A stretch of 64,000 bases of DNA from Ketogulonicigenium vulgare WSH-001 (GCF_000223375.1 NC_017384.1:1862501-1926500); one strand, 5' to 3'. Counted from the stretch's first letter, positions 26,571 through 35,568 are shown. Program-made: numbers and translations. Notes: a model not told the origin generated them from the sequence alone.

Positions 26571-28235
26571 CTAGGCTTTGTCGCGCCAGCGGTTCACGAT
26601 CGGATAGCGACGATCCAGCCACAGCGCGCGGCGCGACAGTTTCACGCCCGGCGCGGATTGAAAGCGTTTGTATTCGCTGATCGCGACCAGATGTTCGACC
26701 CGTTTCACTGTCTCGCGGTTATAACCCGCCGCGACGCAATCGGCGACCGAGGCGTCGCGATCCACCATCAGATCCAAAATCGCATCCAGCACCGGATAAG
26801 GCGGCAGCGAATCCTCGTCTTTTTGATCGGGGCGCAGCTCGGCACTGGGGGGTTTGGTGATGATACGGGTGGGGATCACCTCGCCTGCGGGGCCGGCCAT
26901 CCAGTCGAAATGGTTGGCGTTACGCCACGCGGCCACGGCAAAGACGCGGGTTTTATACAGGTCTTTGATCGGGTTATAGCCGCCGTTCATATCGCCATAG
27001 ATCGTGGCATAACCCACGCACATTTCGCTTTTGTTACCGGTGGTTAGCAGCATCTCGCCGAATTTGTTCGACTGCGCCATCAGCAGCAGGCCGCGCATAC
27101 GGGACTGGATGTTCTCCTCGGTCAGATCGGCGTCATGGCCCGCAAACAGCGGTGCCAGCGCCGCCTCGGCCGCCGCGACCGGCCCTGCGATCTCGACCGT
27201 ATCGAGTTTGATCCCCAGCGCGCGGGCGCAGACTTCGGCATCCTCGAGGCTGTGATCGGATGTATAGCGCGAGGGCAGCATGACGCCGCGCACGTTTTCT
27301 GCGCCGAGGGCATCCACCGCAATCGCCGCAACCAGCGCGGAATCAATGCCGCCCGACAGCCCGAGCAGCACGCGCGAGAAGCCGGATTTGCGCACGTAAT
27401 CGCGCAGCGCGGTCGTCATCGCCTGATAGTCCAGCGCATGTTCATCGGGCACATGCGCCAGCGTGCTGCGCTGCGGCTGCCAGCCGCCGGTCTCGCAGCG
27501 GGTAAAGTCGATATGGCTGACGGTCTCGGTAAAGAACGGCAGTTGCGCGGCAAGTCCGCCGCCATGCCCCAGCACGAACGAGCCGCCGTCGAACACCTGA
27601 TCATCCTGCCCGCCGACCATGTTCAGATAGACCAGCGGCAGATCGTTTTCCGTCACGCGCGAGACCATGCGCTGCACGCGCACATCATATTTGCCCCGCG
27701 AATAGGGCGAGCCGTTGGGGACGACCAAAATCTCGGCCCCTGATTCGGCCATCGCCTCGGCGACATCGGGGAACCAGGCGTCTTCGCAAATCGGCAGGCC
27801 AATGCGCGGGCCACCTTCAAAGGCGACAGGGCCGGAAATCGGGCCAGCGGCGAAATAGCGCCGCTCGTCAAAGACGCCGTAATTGGGCAGTTCATGCTTG
27901 CGCACCATCGCCTGCACCTTGCCGCCGGACAAGATCGCATAGGCGTTGAACAGCTCATCCCCCTCGCGCCATGGCAGGCCGATGCCAAGGGCCGGGCCGC
28001 CATCGGTATCGCGCGCAAGCTGCGCCAGCGCCGCTGCCGCATCGCGTTGAAATGCAGGGCGCAGCACCAGATCCTGTGCCTGATAGCCGATCAGGAACAT
28101 CTCGGGCAGGACGATGAAATCGCTGCCAGCAGCGCGGGCGTCATGGAAAACGCGGCGCGCACGCGCGGCATTTGCCTCGATATCCCCCACGACCGGATTA
28201 AGCTGAGCCAGCGTCAGGCGGAAAGTCTCGCCCAT
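26571..28235 (-). CDS. nadE: Glutamine-dependent NAD+ synthetase
   Basis: A 554-aa two-domain enzyme. The N-terminal nitrilase-type glutaminase has the Glu-Lys-Cys triad visible in VLPEMFLIGY, RKHELPNYGVFDE and LPICEDAWFPD. The C-terminal synthetase has the pyrophosphatase loop LGLSGGIDSALVAAI. It amidates deamido-NAD+ to NAD+ using ammonia channelled from glutamine. The frame opens with a GTG at 28241, but the ATG at 28235 has GAGGG 7 nt upstream. Confidence 0.95.
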   Translation of the reverse strand: MGETFRLTLAQLNPVVGDIEANAARARRVFHDARAAGSDFIVLPEMFLIGYQAQDLVLRPAFQRDAAAALAQLARDTDGGPALGIGLPWREGDELFNAYAILSGGKVQAMVRKHELPNYGVFDERRYFAAGPISGPVAFEGGPRIGLPICEDAWFPDVAEAMAESGAEILVVPNGSPYSRGKYDVRVQRMVSRVTENDLPLVYLNMVGGQDDQVFDGGSFVLGHGGGLAAQLPFFTETVSHIDFTRCETGGWQPQRSTLAHVPDEHALDYQAMTTALRDYVRKSGFSRVLLGLSGGIDSALVAAIAVDALGAENVRGVMLPSRYTSDHSLEDAEVCARALGIKLDTVEIAGPVAAAEAALAPLFAGHDADLTEENIQSRMRGLLLMAQSNKFGEMLLTTGNKSEMCVGYATIYGDMNGGYNPIKDLYKTRVFAVAAWRNANHFDWMAGPAGEVIPTRIITKPPSAELRPDQKDEDSLPPYPVLDAILDLMVDRDASVADCVAAGYNRETVKRVEHLVAISEYKRFQSAPGVKLSRRALWLDRRYPIVNRWRDKA

Positions 28236-28404
28236 AGTCACACCCTCTAGTTTGCAGCATCTTGTCCAAGGGTTTACCAGATCGCGGGCCGAGGGAAAGC
28301 GCGATCAATTTTCGCCGATCCCCGCCCGTGCCCTGCTGGAAAAGTTGTCAGGCCAGCGCGAGGCAGATACTGTCGCCGCAATGCCCCTAATGACGGAAAT
28401 CCAG

Positions 28405-29847
28405 ATGCCTCGCCCCGCCCTGCGTATTTTGACCCTGATCGGCGGCCTTGTTGGCGGTGCGGTTGCCATGCAGGCCGTCGCCCAAGGGGTCGAGGTCAAG
28501 CAATATGCCAATGGCGGCATCTATGAGGGTCAATTCCTGAATGGCCGCCAGCACGGTCAGGGCAGTTACCGTTTGCCGAACGGTTACGAATATACCGGCC
28601 AGTGGTTCGAAGGCGAGATCCGCGGGATCGGGCGCGCGACCTTTCCTGGCGGCGATATTTACGAGGGCAGCTTTTCAGCCGGCAAGCCCGAGGGCACCGG
28701 CACCATCACCTATGCCGATGGCAGCAGCTATACCGGTGAATGGGTCGATGGGCGCCTGCATGGCACCGGCACACTGACCTATGCCGATGGCAGCCGGTAT
28801 GAGGGCAGCTTTCAGAACAATATGCCCAGCGGCGAGGGCACGCTGACCATGCCCGACGGGTTCAGCTATGCGGGCGATTGGGTGAATGGCGTGCGCGATG
28901 GCGCAGGTCGCATCACCTATGCCGATGGCGCAACCTATGAGGGCGGCGTCGATGCGGGCCTGCCCGATGGCGAGGGCACGCTGACACAGGCCGATGGCAC
29001 CACCTATACCGGCGATTGGCGCGCCGGTGCGATGACCGGTCAGGGCCAGATGCAATTGGCCAATGGCGATAGCTATACTGGTGGCTTTGCCAGTGGTTTC
29101 TTTGATGGCGAGGGCGCGCTGACCTATGCCAATGGTGATAGCTATACCGGCGGCTTTCGCGCGGGTCAGCGCAGCGGTCAGGGCCTGTTTACCGGCGCGA
29201 ACGGCTATCGAGCGGAAGGCGTCTGGGCCGATGGTGCGTTGTCTGGCGTCGCGACCGTGACCTATGCCGATGGCGCGGTGCTGGTGGCGGGGTTCGAAAA
29301 TGGCCAGGCCAGCGGCAGCGGCAAGATCACCTATGCCGATGGCGCCAGCTATGATGGCGAATGGGCCAATGGCACCATGTCCGGCCAAGGCACGGTCACT
29401 TTCGCCAATGGCGACAGCTATGTCGGCGCATTTGCCGATGGCCGTATGCATGGCACCGGCCGCATGACTGCGGCGGATGGTGCAAGCTATGACGGTGCCT
29501 GGGCCAATGGCTTGCGCGATGGCGAGGGCACGGCACGCTATGCCGATGGCTCGGTCTATATGGGTGGCTTTGCGGGCGGCGTTCGAAACGGTCAGGGCAC
29601 GCTGACCATGGCCGACGGTTTCAACTATACCGGCTATTGGAGCGAGGGCGAGATGGACGGCCAAGGCACCGCCACCTACCCCGGCGGCGAGGTTTACGAG
29701 GGCAATTTCCGCGCCGGTCGCCGCGACGGCCATGGCCGCTTGACCTATCCCGATGGCACGGTCGAAACCGGCGAATGGCAAGATGGCGCGATGGTTGAAC
29801 CGCTAGTGGTGCCACCCGCGGCTGACGCGCCCGCTGTTTCCGAATAG
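28405..29847 (+). CDS. Secreted MORN-repeat protein (19 units)
   Basis: A 480-aa protein with an N-terminal signal sequence (ILTLIGGLVGGAVAMQAVAQG, residues about 8-28) followed by 19 exact-length 23-residue MORN units and a short Pro/Ala tail. A typical unit reads TLTYADGSRYEGSFQNNMPS plus GEG. MORN arrays form extended beta-hairpin solenoids, often binding lipid or protein, but in bacteria their role is mostly unknown. The aromatic after YxG alternates Phe and Trp between neighbouring units. The frame is open to 28252; the ATG at 28405 sits just before the signal peptide with GGAAA 5 nt upstream (an ATG at 28390 is also possible). Confidence 0.88.
   Translation: MPRPALRILTLIGGLVGGAVAMQAVAQGVEVKQYANGGIYEGQFLNGRQHGQGSYRLPNGYEYTGQWFEGEIRGIGRATFPGGDIYEGSFSAGKPEGTGTITYADGSSYTGEWVDGRLHGTGTLTYADGSRYEGSFQNNMPSGEGTLTMPDGFSYAGDWVNGVRDGAGRITYADGATYEGGVDAGLPDGEGTLTQADGTTYTGDWRAGAMTGQGQMQLANGDSYTGGFASGFFDGEGALTYANGDSYTGGFRAGQRSGQGLFTGANGYRAEGVWADGALSGVATVTYADGAVLVAGFENGQASGSGKITYADGASYDGEWANGTMSGQGTVTFANGDSYVGAFADGRMHGTGRMTAADGASYDGAWANGLRDGEGTARYADGSVYMGGFAGGVRNGQGTLTMADGFNYTGYWSEGEMDGQGTATYPGGEVYEGNFRAGRRDGHGRLTYPDGTVETGEWQDGAMVEPLVVPPAADAPAVSE
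28495..29805 (+). repeat. Nineteen tandem 69-bp coding repeats
   Basis: These are exactly in-register 69-bp units (23 codons) with no indels from 28495 to 29805. Units differ in sequence but share YADG/ANGxxYxG and a G-rich end. They encode the MORN array and are not a CRISPR or mobile repeat. Confidence 0.9.
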
Positions 29848-29880
29848 CGGAATTTTTTGGCGCATTGCCAAAGATTTCGC

Positions 29881-29908
29881 TTTCACCTGATGTTTAGCTG
29901 GTTATATT
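29881..29908 (+). promoter_or_regulatory. Candidate promoter for the leu leader and leuA
   Basis: A -10 like TATATT (29903-29908) lies 16 nt after a weak -35 TTTCAC (29881-29886). Transcription would begin at about 29915, essentially at the leader-peptide ATG (29916), making the mRNA leaderless. Confidence 0.4.
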
Positions 29909-29915
29909 GCGCCAC

Positions 29916-29999
29916 ATGATCACTTCTGGATGCATCATTTCTGTTTTTGTGCCGGCGGATGCTGGCCTACGCGGGCTCCTCCTCCTTAGCGGCCTCTGA
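29916..29999 (+). CDS. leuL: Leucine leader peptide of leuA
   Basis: A 27-codon ORF ending GLRGLLLLSGL, with four consecutive Leu codons (CTC CTC CTC CTT, 29976-29987) plus three further Leu codons nearby. This is the signature of an amino-acid-biosynthesis attenuator leader; in enterobacteria LeuL acts this way. The stop codon lies inside the 5' arm of a perfect hairpin. There is no Shine-Dalgarno before the ATG, in keeping with the predicted leaderless start. Its role in leuA control is inferred from composition, position and RNA folding. Confidence 0.75.
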   Translation: MITSGCIISVFVPADAGLRGLLLLSGL

Positions 30000-30041
30000 G
30001 CGTGCCTTTTGGCGCGACCGCTCAGAGGTATCTCCGCGCCA
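29993..30041 (+). promoter_or_regulatory. leuA attenuator: two mutually exclusive RNA hairpins
   Basis: Hairpin A is a perfect 10-bp stem, CCTCTGAGCG (29993-30002) with CGCTCAGAGG (30019-30028). Hairpin B pairs TGGCGCG (30010-30016) with CGCGCCA (30035-30041), and cannot coexist with A because A's 3' arm lies in B's loop. A ribosome stalled on the Leu codons would leave A free to form. A ribosome reaching the stop at 29997 would block A and permit B. B has no good U-tract after it, so whether it terminates transcription directly is uncertain. Confidence 0.6.
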
Positions 30042-30078
30042 GATCGCCCCTTCAGAAAAATAGAAAAAAGTTGCCGTC

Positions 30079-31683
30079 ATGCCCCAGAACCGTATCCAGA
30101 ATAACTTTGCATCGGACAAAAACCGCGTCCTGATTTTCGACACCACCTTGCGTGATGGCGAGCAGTCGCCCGGCGCGACCATGACCCATGCCGAAAAGCT
30201 GGAAATCGCGCATCTGCTGGACGAGATGGGCGTCGATATCATCGAGGCGGGTTTCCCGATTGCCTCGGAAGGCGATTTTCAGGCGGTCAGCGAGATCGCA
30301 AAAATCACCAAGAACGCCACGATTTGCGGTCTGTCGCGCGCCAATATCCGCGATATCGACCGCGCGTGGGAAGCGGTGAAACACGCAGCCAGCCCGCGCA
30401 TTCATACGTTCATCGGCACCTCGCCGCAGCACCGCGCCATCCCGAACCTGACCATGGATCAGATGGCCGAGCGTATCCACGAGACCGTGACCCATGCCCG
30501 CAATCTGTGCGACAATGTGCAGTGGTCGCCGATGGATGCAACGCGCACGGAACATGACTACCTGTGCCGCGTGGTGGAAATCGCGATCAAGGCGGGTGCA
30601 ACCACGATCAATATCCCCGACACAGTCGGCTATACTGCGCCGCGCGAATCCGCCGATCTGATCCGCATGTTGCTGGAACGTGTGCCGGGCGCGGATGAGA
30701 TCATCTTTGCGACCCATTGCCACAACGATCTGGGCATGGCGACGGCAAATTCGCTGGCGGCGGTCGAGGCGGGCGCCCGTCAGATCGAATGCACGATCAA
30801 CGGTCTGGGCGAGCGCGCAGGCAATACCGCGCTGGAAGAGGTCGTGATGGCCATGCGCGTGCGCCATGACATCATGCCCTTCGACACCAAAATCGACACG
30901 ACCAAGATCATGCATATCTCGCGCCGCGTGGCGACGGTTTCGGGCTTTCCGGTGCAGTTCAACAAGGCGATCGTCGGCAAGAACGCTTTTGCGCATGAAT
31001 CCGGCATCCACCAAGACGGTATGCTGAAATCGGCAGATACGTTCGAGATTATGCGCCCCGCCGATATCGGTCTGGCGGGCACGTCGCTGCCTTTGGGCAA
31101 ACATTCGGGCCGCGCCGCACTGCGCGCCAAAATGCGCGAGCTGGGCATCGAGATGGCCGATAACCAGCTGAACGATCTGTTCGTGCGCTTTAAGGCCTTG
31201 GCCGACCGCAAAAAGGAAGTCTATGACGACGACCTGATTGCGCTGGTGCAAGATGCCGATACGAACGAGGTGCATGACACGCTGCAGGTCAAGCGTCTGC
31301 GCGTGATCTGCGGCACCGAAGGCCCGGCCGAGGCGCTGCTGACCCTGACCGTCGACGGCGTCGACAAGGCGGCGGATGCAACCGGCGACGGCCCCGTTGA
31401 TGCGGCGTTCAAAGCGATCAAGACGATTTTCCCGCATGACGCCGTGCTGCATGTCTATCAGGTCCATGCGGTGACCGAAGGGACAGATGCGCAGGCGACC
31501 GTATCCGTGCGGATCGAGGAAGACGGCCGTATCGCGACTGGCATGTCCGCCGATACCGATACGATCACCGCTTCGGTCAAGGCCTATGTGAACGGGCTGA
31601 ACCGCCTGATCGAGCGGCGCAAAAAAACTGCACCCGGTGTCGATCACCGCGATGTCAGCTATAAAATGTCTGCCGAAGGCTAA
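30079..31683 (+). CDS. leuA: 2-isopropylmalate synthase
   Basis: A 534-aa enzyme making 2-isopropylmalate from acetyl-CoA and 2-oxoisovalerate, the committed step of leucine synthesis. The N-terminal TIM barrel shows [19 protein letters not shown] and the metal-binding [16 protein letters not shown], followed by [14 protein letters not shown]. The C-terminal LeuA regulatory domain (about residues 395-525) binds leucine for feedback inhibition. It stands alone, without leuB, C or D, behind a leucine leader. The Shine-Dalgarno is weak, only an A-rich stretch. Confidence 0.96.
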   Translation: MPQNRIQNNFASDKNRVLIFDTTLRDGEQSPGATMTHAEKLEIAHLLDEMGVDIIEAGFPIASEGDFQAVSEIAKITKNATICGLSRANIRDIDRAWEAVKHAASPRIHTFIGTSPQHRAIPNLTMDQMAERIHETVTHARNLCDNVQWSPMDATRTEHDYLCRVVEIAIKAGATTINIPDTVGYTAPRESADLIRMLLERVPGADEIIFATHCHNDLGMATANSLAAVEAGARQIECTINGLGERAGNTALEEVVMAMRVRHDIMPFDTKIDTTKIMHISRRVATVSGFPVQFNKAIVGKNAFAHESGIHQDGMLKSADTFEIMRPADIGLAGTSLPLGKHSGRAALRAKMRELGIEMADNQLNDLFVRFKALADRKKEVYDDDLIALVQDADTNEVHDTLQVKRLRVICGTEGPAEALLTLTVDGVDKAADATGDGPVDAAFKAIKTIFPHDAVLHVYQVHAVTEGTDAQATVSVRIEEDGRIATGMSADTDTITASVKAYVNGLNRLIERRKKTAPGVDHRDVSYKMSAEG

Positions 31684-31715
31684 CGCGCGGCGAGGCTCTA
31701 GCGATCACGATGACG

Positions 31716-31741
31716 AAAAGGGCGCGGATCGCGCCCTTTTT
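31716..31741 (+). terminator. Intrinsic terminator after leuA
   Basis: A perfect 11-bp stem AAAAGGGCGCG / CGCGCCCTTTT with a GAT loop, followed by a further T. Confidence 0.88.
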
Positions 31742-31789
31742 CATGCGTTTTCCCTTCGCGATCAGCGCAGCTACGCCTATATCTTTGGC

Positions 31790-32287
31790 ATGAGCATGAT
31801 GACACGACGCACCGCCGCCGCCCTTGGCCTTGCCCTCGCCCTGTCTATGGGCAGCGTTTTCGCGGCAAAGGCTCAAGATGAAAGTCCCACCGCCGCTGCG
31901 ATCGCCCTGTGGCAAGAGGACCGCACCCAGATCTTCGATGCCGCCGGCCTCGAAATGGCGGAACTGGCCTATATCGCACGACTTTTGGTGATTTTTGCGG
32001 ATAGCCCCGCGCAGCCGCAATTCCAGCGCCAGTTGGAACTGCTGGCCGAGGACCCCGAGGCGCTGGCCCTGCGCGATGTCATGGTCATCACCGATACAAC
32101 CCCTGCCGAGGCCAATGCCATCCGCCGCCAATTGCGCCCGCGCGGCTTCAGTCTGGTGCTGGTGGAAAAGGATGGGCGGGTCGAGCTGCGCAAACCCGAT
32201 AGCTGGAGCCTGCGCGAGATCATAAGGTCCATCGACCGGATGCCGCTGCGTGTGCAAGAGATCAACAACGCGCTGGGTCGCGGATAG
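31790..32287 (+). CDS. DUF4174 secreted protein
   Basis: A 165-aa protein with an N-terminal signal peptide (AAALGLALALSMGSVFAAKAQ) and a DUF4174 domain (LLVIFADSPAQPQFQRQLELL...LVLVEKDGRVELR...IDRMPLRVQE). The fold is thioredoxin-like in the family, but no CXXC is present, so redox activity is not expected. Alternative starts at 31796 and 31799 exist. The frame is open to 31637 inside leuA, but that part is out of frame with leuA and not credible. Confidence 0.82.
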   Translation: MSMMTRRTAAALGLALALSMGSVFAAKAQDESPTAAAIALWQEDRTQIFDAAGLEMAELAYIARLLVIFADSPAQPQFQRQLELLAEDPEALALRDVMVITDTTPAEANAIRRQLRPRGFSLVLVEKDGRVELRKPDSWSLREIIRSIDRMPLRVQEINNALGRG

Positions 32288-32300
32288 GCGCAGATCATAA

Positions 32301-32327
32301 AAAAGGCCACCCTTTCGGGCGGCCTTT
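32301..32327. terminator. Terminator between DUF4174 and the small lipoprotein gene
   Basis: An 11-position stem, AAAGGCC-A-CCC with GGG-C-GGCCTTT, containing one A:C mismatch, with a TTTC loop. An A-tract upstream and T residues downstream suit either strand of this convergent pair. Confidence 0.75.
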
Positions 32328-32348
32328 CATCTGTCTAAGCGCGAAAGC

Positions 32349-32567
32349 TTAGCGGTAGCAGTTCGGCGCACCCGGTGCGACCGAGCAGCTGACGGCGCCA
32401 ACAGCGCCACCGATCAGCACGCCGTTCATGACGCTTTCGCCGGTCACAGCAGCCGCTGCGCCACCGATCAGCGCGCCAGTTGCGCCACGCTCGATATCGG
32501 TGTCGCCGCAAGCAGCAAGGGTTACGGCAATCGCGGCGGCGCCGACGAATTTCACGATGTTTTTCAT
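32349..32567 (-). CDS. Small glycine-zipper lipoprotein
   Basis: A 72-aa protein with a lipoprotein signal (FVGAAAIAVTLAACGD, Cys at residue 20) followed by glycine-zipper repeats (GALIGGAAAAVTG, GVLIGGAVGAV) and a short cysteine-containing tail. It is probably anchored in the outer membrane. Such peptides are common in Rhodobacteraceae and are uncharacterised. Confidence 0.75.
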   Translation of the reverse strand: MKNIVKFVGAAAIAVTLAACGDTDIERGATGALIGGAAAAVTGESVMNGVLIGGAVGAVSCSVAPGAPNCYR

Positions 32568-32702
32568 ATCTGTCTCTCCTGCCCCGTTGGGGGATCGGTT
32601 AATGTCCTGTTGTTGCGGTTATTCTATCAAAGGCGCAACGCCTCGCAAGGCAGACATGTTCCATCAAAGCCCCGTGAACGGAATATCGCCGATCACGCAA
32701 CG

Positions 32703-33050
32703 TTAATCAATCAGGCCTGGAAAGTTCGCGCGCAGCTTGTTTGCATCAACGCGCAGCAGGGCCTCGTAACTTTCGGGGTCAAAGGCTTCGGGTTCGGCCG
32801 GGACGACCTCGCGGCCCAGTACCCATGACAGGCGGCCTGCATCCAGATTGCCGCGCTCGAACGGCTCTTCGCCAAAGTTTTCCCACAGGGCCAGCAGAAA
32901 GCCGCGATCAGCCTCGCGGTCGGCAGGGCGACGGTCGGAAAAGCGCTCGCGCGCGGTCAGTTTGGTGGCACCGTCCTTGTGGGCGCGGCGGATGACGAAT
33001 TGGAAATCCGTCCCTTGCAGCCGCCCCGGAAAGCCGCGGTGTTTAATCAT
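32703..33050 (-). CDS. Conserved hypothetical soluble protein
   Basis: A 115-aa charged protein beginning MIKHRGFPGRLQGTDFQFVI; I do not recognise a domain. It contains FSDRRPADREADRGFLLALWENFGEEPFE-like acidic and aromatic segments and no signal peptide. The ATG at 33050 is used because it lies 1 nt after the stop of the DUF6497 gene, giving a coupled two-gene operon. The frame is open further upstream, but only inside that gene. Confidence 0.65.
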   Translation of the reverse strand: MIKHRGFPGRLQGTDFQFVIRRAHKDGATKLTARERFSDRRPADREADRGFLLALWENFGEEPFERGNLDAGRLSWVLGREVVPAEPEAFDPESYEALLRVDANKLRANFPGLID

Positions 33051-33051
33051 A

Positions 33052-33429
33052 TCAGAACAATCCCCATTGGCAGGCACCATCGGCGACTGCGAAACCTTCG
33101 AAAAACTGCGGCACATCGGGCGTTGCCTCGCCAAATGGCACCTCGGCGCCAGAGACAGACACGACGACCTGCGCGGGCGTCACATCATTTGCCGACAGCG
33201 CCGGCAGCGCCAGATAGGTGCAAAGCCAGGTCGCATCGGCGGTCCAGCTATCGGGCACCTCGGCCACACCTGCCAGCACAGGCGCGACAAAGCGGAACCG
33301 CGCCGCATCCTCGTCAAAGCGCACATCATAGAGTTGCACCTCGACCCCGGATGGCGCGATGACCTGCTGCGCCGATGCGCCGCTTGCCATACCTATCGCC
33401 AAAGCCAAAGCAATCCGTCGCATCATCAC
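33052..33429 (-). CDS. DUF6497 periplasmic protein
   Basis: A 125-aa secreted protein with a signal peptide (IALALAIGMASGASAQQ) that I assign to DUF6497, a small family seen in Rhodobacteraceae. Two cysteines (TWLCTYLAL and DGACQWG) could form a disulfide. Its function is unknown. Three ATG codons in a row start the frame. It precedes and is coupled to the 115-aa hypothetical gene. Confidence 0.72.
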   Translation of the reverse strand: MMMRRIALALAIGMASGASAQQVIAPSGVEVQLYDVRFDEDAARFRFVAPVLAGVAEVPDSWTADATWLCTYLALPALSANDVTPAQVVVSVSGAEVPFGEATPDVPQFFEGFAVADGACQWGLF

Positions 33430-33513
33430 CCTACCCCGATGAAACCACCATAGCGTAGCCGCCCGCCAACCGCTAGGAATGAGGGCGAATCAGCCCTTTC
33501 CCCCGAGATATCC

Positions 33514-33879
33514 ATGCCTCAGCTTCCTATTCCCGTCCAGACGATCGGGCTTTTGCTGCTGTCGAACATCTTTATGACCTTTGCGTGGTATGGCCACCTA
33601 AAGTTCAAATCCGCACCGCTGCTGGCTGTGATCGCGATCAGCTGGGGCCTCGCGCTGTTCGAATACATGCTGCAGGTGCCCGCGAACCGCATCGGCCACG
33701 GCTATTTCAACGCGGCGCAGCTGAAAACGATCCAAGAGGTGCTGACCCTTGGTATCTTTATCCTGTTTTCGATTTTCTATCTGGGCGAGCCGCTGCGCTG
33801 GAACCAACTGGTCGGCTTTGGCCTGATCCTGGTCGGCGCGTGGTTTGTCTTTCAGACATTTCCCGGCCAGCAGGGGTGA
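33514..33879 (+). CDS. DMT-superfamily DUF486 membrane protein
   Basis: A 121-aa integral membrane protein with four helices, matching DUF486 of the drug/metabolite transporter superfamily (TFAWYGHLK, LFEYMLQVPANRIGHGYFNAAQLKTIQE-type segments and WNQLVGFGLILVGAWFVF). Members are half-size and probably dimerise. The substrate is unknown. Confidence 0.88.
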   Translation: MPQLPIPVQTIGLLLLSNIFMTFAWYGHLKFKSAPLLAVIAISWGLALFEYMLQVPANRIGHGYFNAAQLKTIQEVLTLGIFILFSIFYLGEPLRWNQLVGFGLILVGAWFVFQTFPGQQG

Positions 33880-33880
33880 A

Positions 33881-33911
33881 AATGGCCAGCCGATAGGGCT
33901 GGCCATTGCAT
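33881..33911. terminator. Terminator between DUF486 gene and yebC
   Basis: A perfect 11-bp stem AATGGCCAGCC / GGCTGGCCATT (33881-33891 / 33897-33907) with a GATAG loop and a short T-rich tail, between convergent genes. Confidence 0.75.
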
Positions 33912-33912
33912 T

Positions 33913-34665
33913 TTAGCTTTCGGCGTATTCCGCCATCAGCTCGTCGGAGACTTCCATATTGGTGGTGACGTTTTGTACGTCATCATCATCCTCAAGCAGT
34001 TCGACCAGACGCATGACTTTTTGCAGCGTCTCAAGATCAGTGACGGGCGCGGTGGTTTGCGGCTGCCAGACAAATTTCGCCGTTTCCGACTCGCCCAGCG
34101 CAGCTTCGAGCGCGGTGGACACTTCGTTCAGCGCAGTATCGCCGCAATAGATCCAATGACCCTCGTCGTCCGACTCGACATCATCAGCCCCAGCCTCCAG
34201 CGCGGCCATCATGACGGTATCGGCGTCGCCTGCCTCGGCCTTATAGGCGATCTCGCCCTTGCGATCGAACATGAAGGCGACCGAATTGCTTTCGCCAAGG
34301 TTGCCGCCGGTCTTGGTAAAGAACGAGCGCACATTCGATGCGGTGCGGTTGCGGTTGTCGGTCAGCGCCTCGACAATCACGGCAACGCCGTTGGGGCCAT
34401 AGCCCTCATAGCGGATCGCGTCATAGGTTTCCGCATCGCCGCCTTGCGATTTTTTAATCGCGCGGTCGATCACGTCCTTGGGCACCGAATTCGACTTGGC
34501 TTCCTTGACCGCCAGACGCAGGCGCGGGTTTTTATCGGGATCGGGGTCGCCCATCTTGGCGGCGACGGTGATTTCCTTGGCAAGCTTCGAGAACAGTTTC
34601 GAGCGGATCCCGTCCTGCTTGCCCTTGCGGTGCTGAATGTTAGCCCATTTGGAATGGCCGGCCAT
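33913..34665 (-). CDS. yebC: YebC/PmpR-family translation/transcription regulator
   Basis: A 250-aa YebC-type protein (TACO1 family). The typical start [18 protein letters not shown] and internal [22 protein letters not shown] and [17 protein letters not shown] are present. Relatives bind DNA as regulators or help ribosomes through difficult polyproline sequences. The C-terminus ends in an acidic patch ([11 protein letters not shown]). Confidence 0.93.
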   Translation of the reverse strand: MAGHSKWANIQHRKGKQDGIRSKLFSKLAKEITVAAKMGDPDPDKNPRLRLAVKEAKSNSVPKDVIDRAIKKSQGGDAETYDAIRYEGYGPNGVAVIVEALTDNRNRTASNVRSFFTKTGGNLGESNSVAFMFDRKGEIAYKAEAGDADTVMMAALEAGADDVESDDEGHWIYCGDTALNEVSTALEAALGESETAKFVWQPQTTAPVTDLETLQKVMRLVELLEDDDDVQNVTTNMEVSDELMAEYAES

Positions 34666-34752
34666 GGTTCTGCATATCCTTAGTGGAATAGATCGGCGTT
34701 TCTATATGTCAGCGGGCGCTTGTCCGACAACCCCAGCGCCTGCAAAAAGGGG

Positions 34753-35568
34753 TTAAAGCGGCCCGCTTTGCTGCAAACGGCCGCCTTGGCGCACCATTTC
34801 GACGCGGGTGGCGCGGCCGGTGCGGTCATCGGTTTCGACGTAAAGGCCCGACAGGGTCGCTTCTTCTTCGGCGGGGGTAAAGCGGTCACGGGGCATGCCG
34901 GTGATGAAACGGCGCAAAGGCTCGGCCTTGTCCATGCCGATGACCGAATTGTAATCGCCGCACATACCGGCATCGGTCATATAGGCGGTGCCGCCCGGCA
35001 GGATCTGCGCATCGCCCGTTGTGACATGGGTATGCGTGCCCACCACGACCGAGGCGCGGCCATCGCAGTAATGCCCAAGGCCCATCTTTTCGCTGGTCGC
35101 CTCGCAATGGACATCGATCAGGCTGGCCTGCACCAGACCGCCCAGCGGATGCGTTTTCAGCACGGTTTCCAGCGCCGAGAACGGATCATCAAAGGGCCGC
35201 TTCATAAAGACCTGCCCCAGCACTTGGGCCACCAGCACCTTGCGGCCGCCGCGCGCCTCGAACACGCGCGCGCCTTTGCCCGGCGCGACTTTGGAAAAGT
35301 TCAGCGGGCGGATGACGCGGGGCTCGGTCTCGATATATTGCAGCATATCCTTTTGGTCGAAGGCATGATCGCCCAGCGTGACCACATCGGCGCCGGCCTC
35401 AAGAAAGGTTTTGCAATGCGCGCCCGTCAGGCCCATGCCGCCCGAGGCATTCTCGCCATTGACGACGACAAAATCCAGCCGCCACGCCTCGCGCAGGCGC
35501 GGCAGGTTTTCGGTTACGGCCCGGCGCCCGGCGCGGCCAACAACATCACCAAGGAACAATATTTTCAT
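34753..35568 (-). CDS. ymdB: YmdB-type metallophosphoesterase
   Basis: A 271-aa protein of the TIGR00282/YmdB family. Dimetal motifs are visible: FLGDVVGRAG, NGENASGG, GDHAFDQ, a central DVHCEATSEK and GTHTHVTTGD. Relatives hydrolyse 2',3'-cyclic nucleotides or cAMP. It lies with yebC, a 5-FCL gene and mgtE on the same strand, with short gaps. Confidence 0.88.
   Translation of the reverse strand: MKILFLGDVVGRAGRRAVTENLPRLREAWRLDFVVVNGENASGGMGLTGAHCKTFLEAGADVVTLGDHAFDQKDMLQYIETEPRVIRPLNFSKVAPGKGARVFEARGGRKVLVAQVLGQVFMKRPFDDPFSALETVLKTHPLGGLVQASLIDVHCEATSEKMGLGHYCDGRASVVVGTHTHVTTGDAQILPGGTAYMTDAGMCGDYNSVIGMDKAEPLRRFITGMPRDRFTPAEEEATLSGLYVETDDRTGRATRVEMVRQGGRLQQSGPL

Noticed and set aside
28675..29781. 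368-codon minus-strand frame with AIGIGQ-like repeats
   Set aside because: Mirror of the MORN-coding repeats; its periodicity derives from the sense gene.
28495..29805. Regular 69-bp repeats as a CRISPR-like or mobile repeat
   Set aside because: Units are contiguous, coding, in register and divergent; no spacers or cas genes.
30052..31647. 531-codon open frame on the minus strand
   Set aside because: Antisense shadow of leuA with no recognisable domain and atypical composition.
34680..34973. 97-codon minus-strand ORF overlapping ymdB
   Set aside because: Out-of-frame shadow of the ymdB 3' end.
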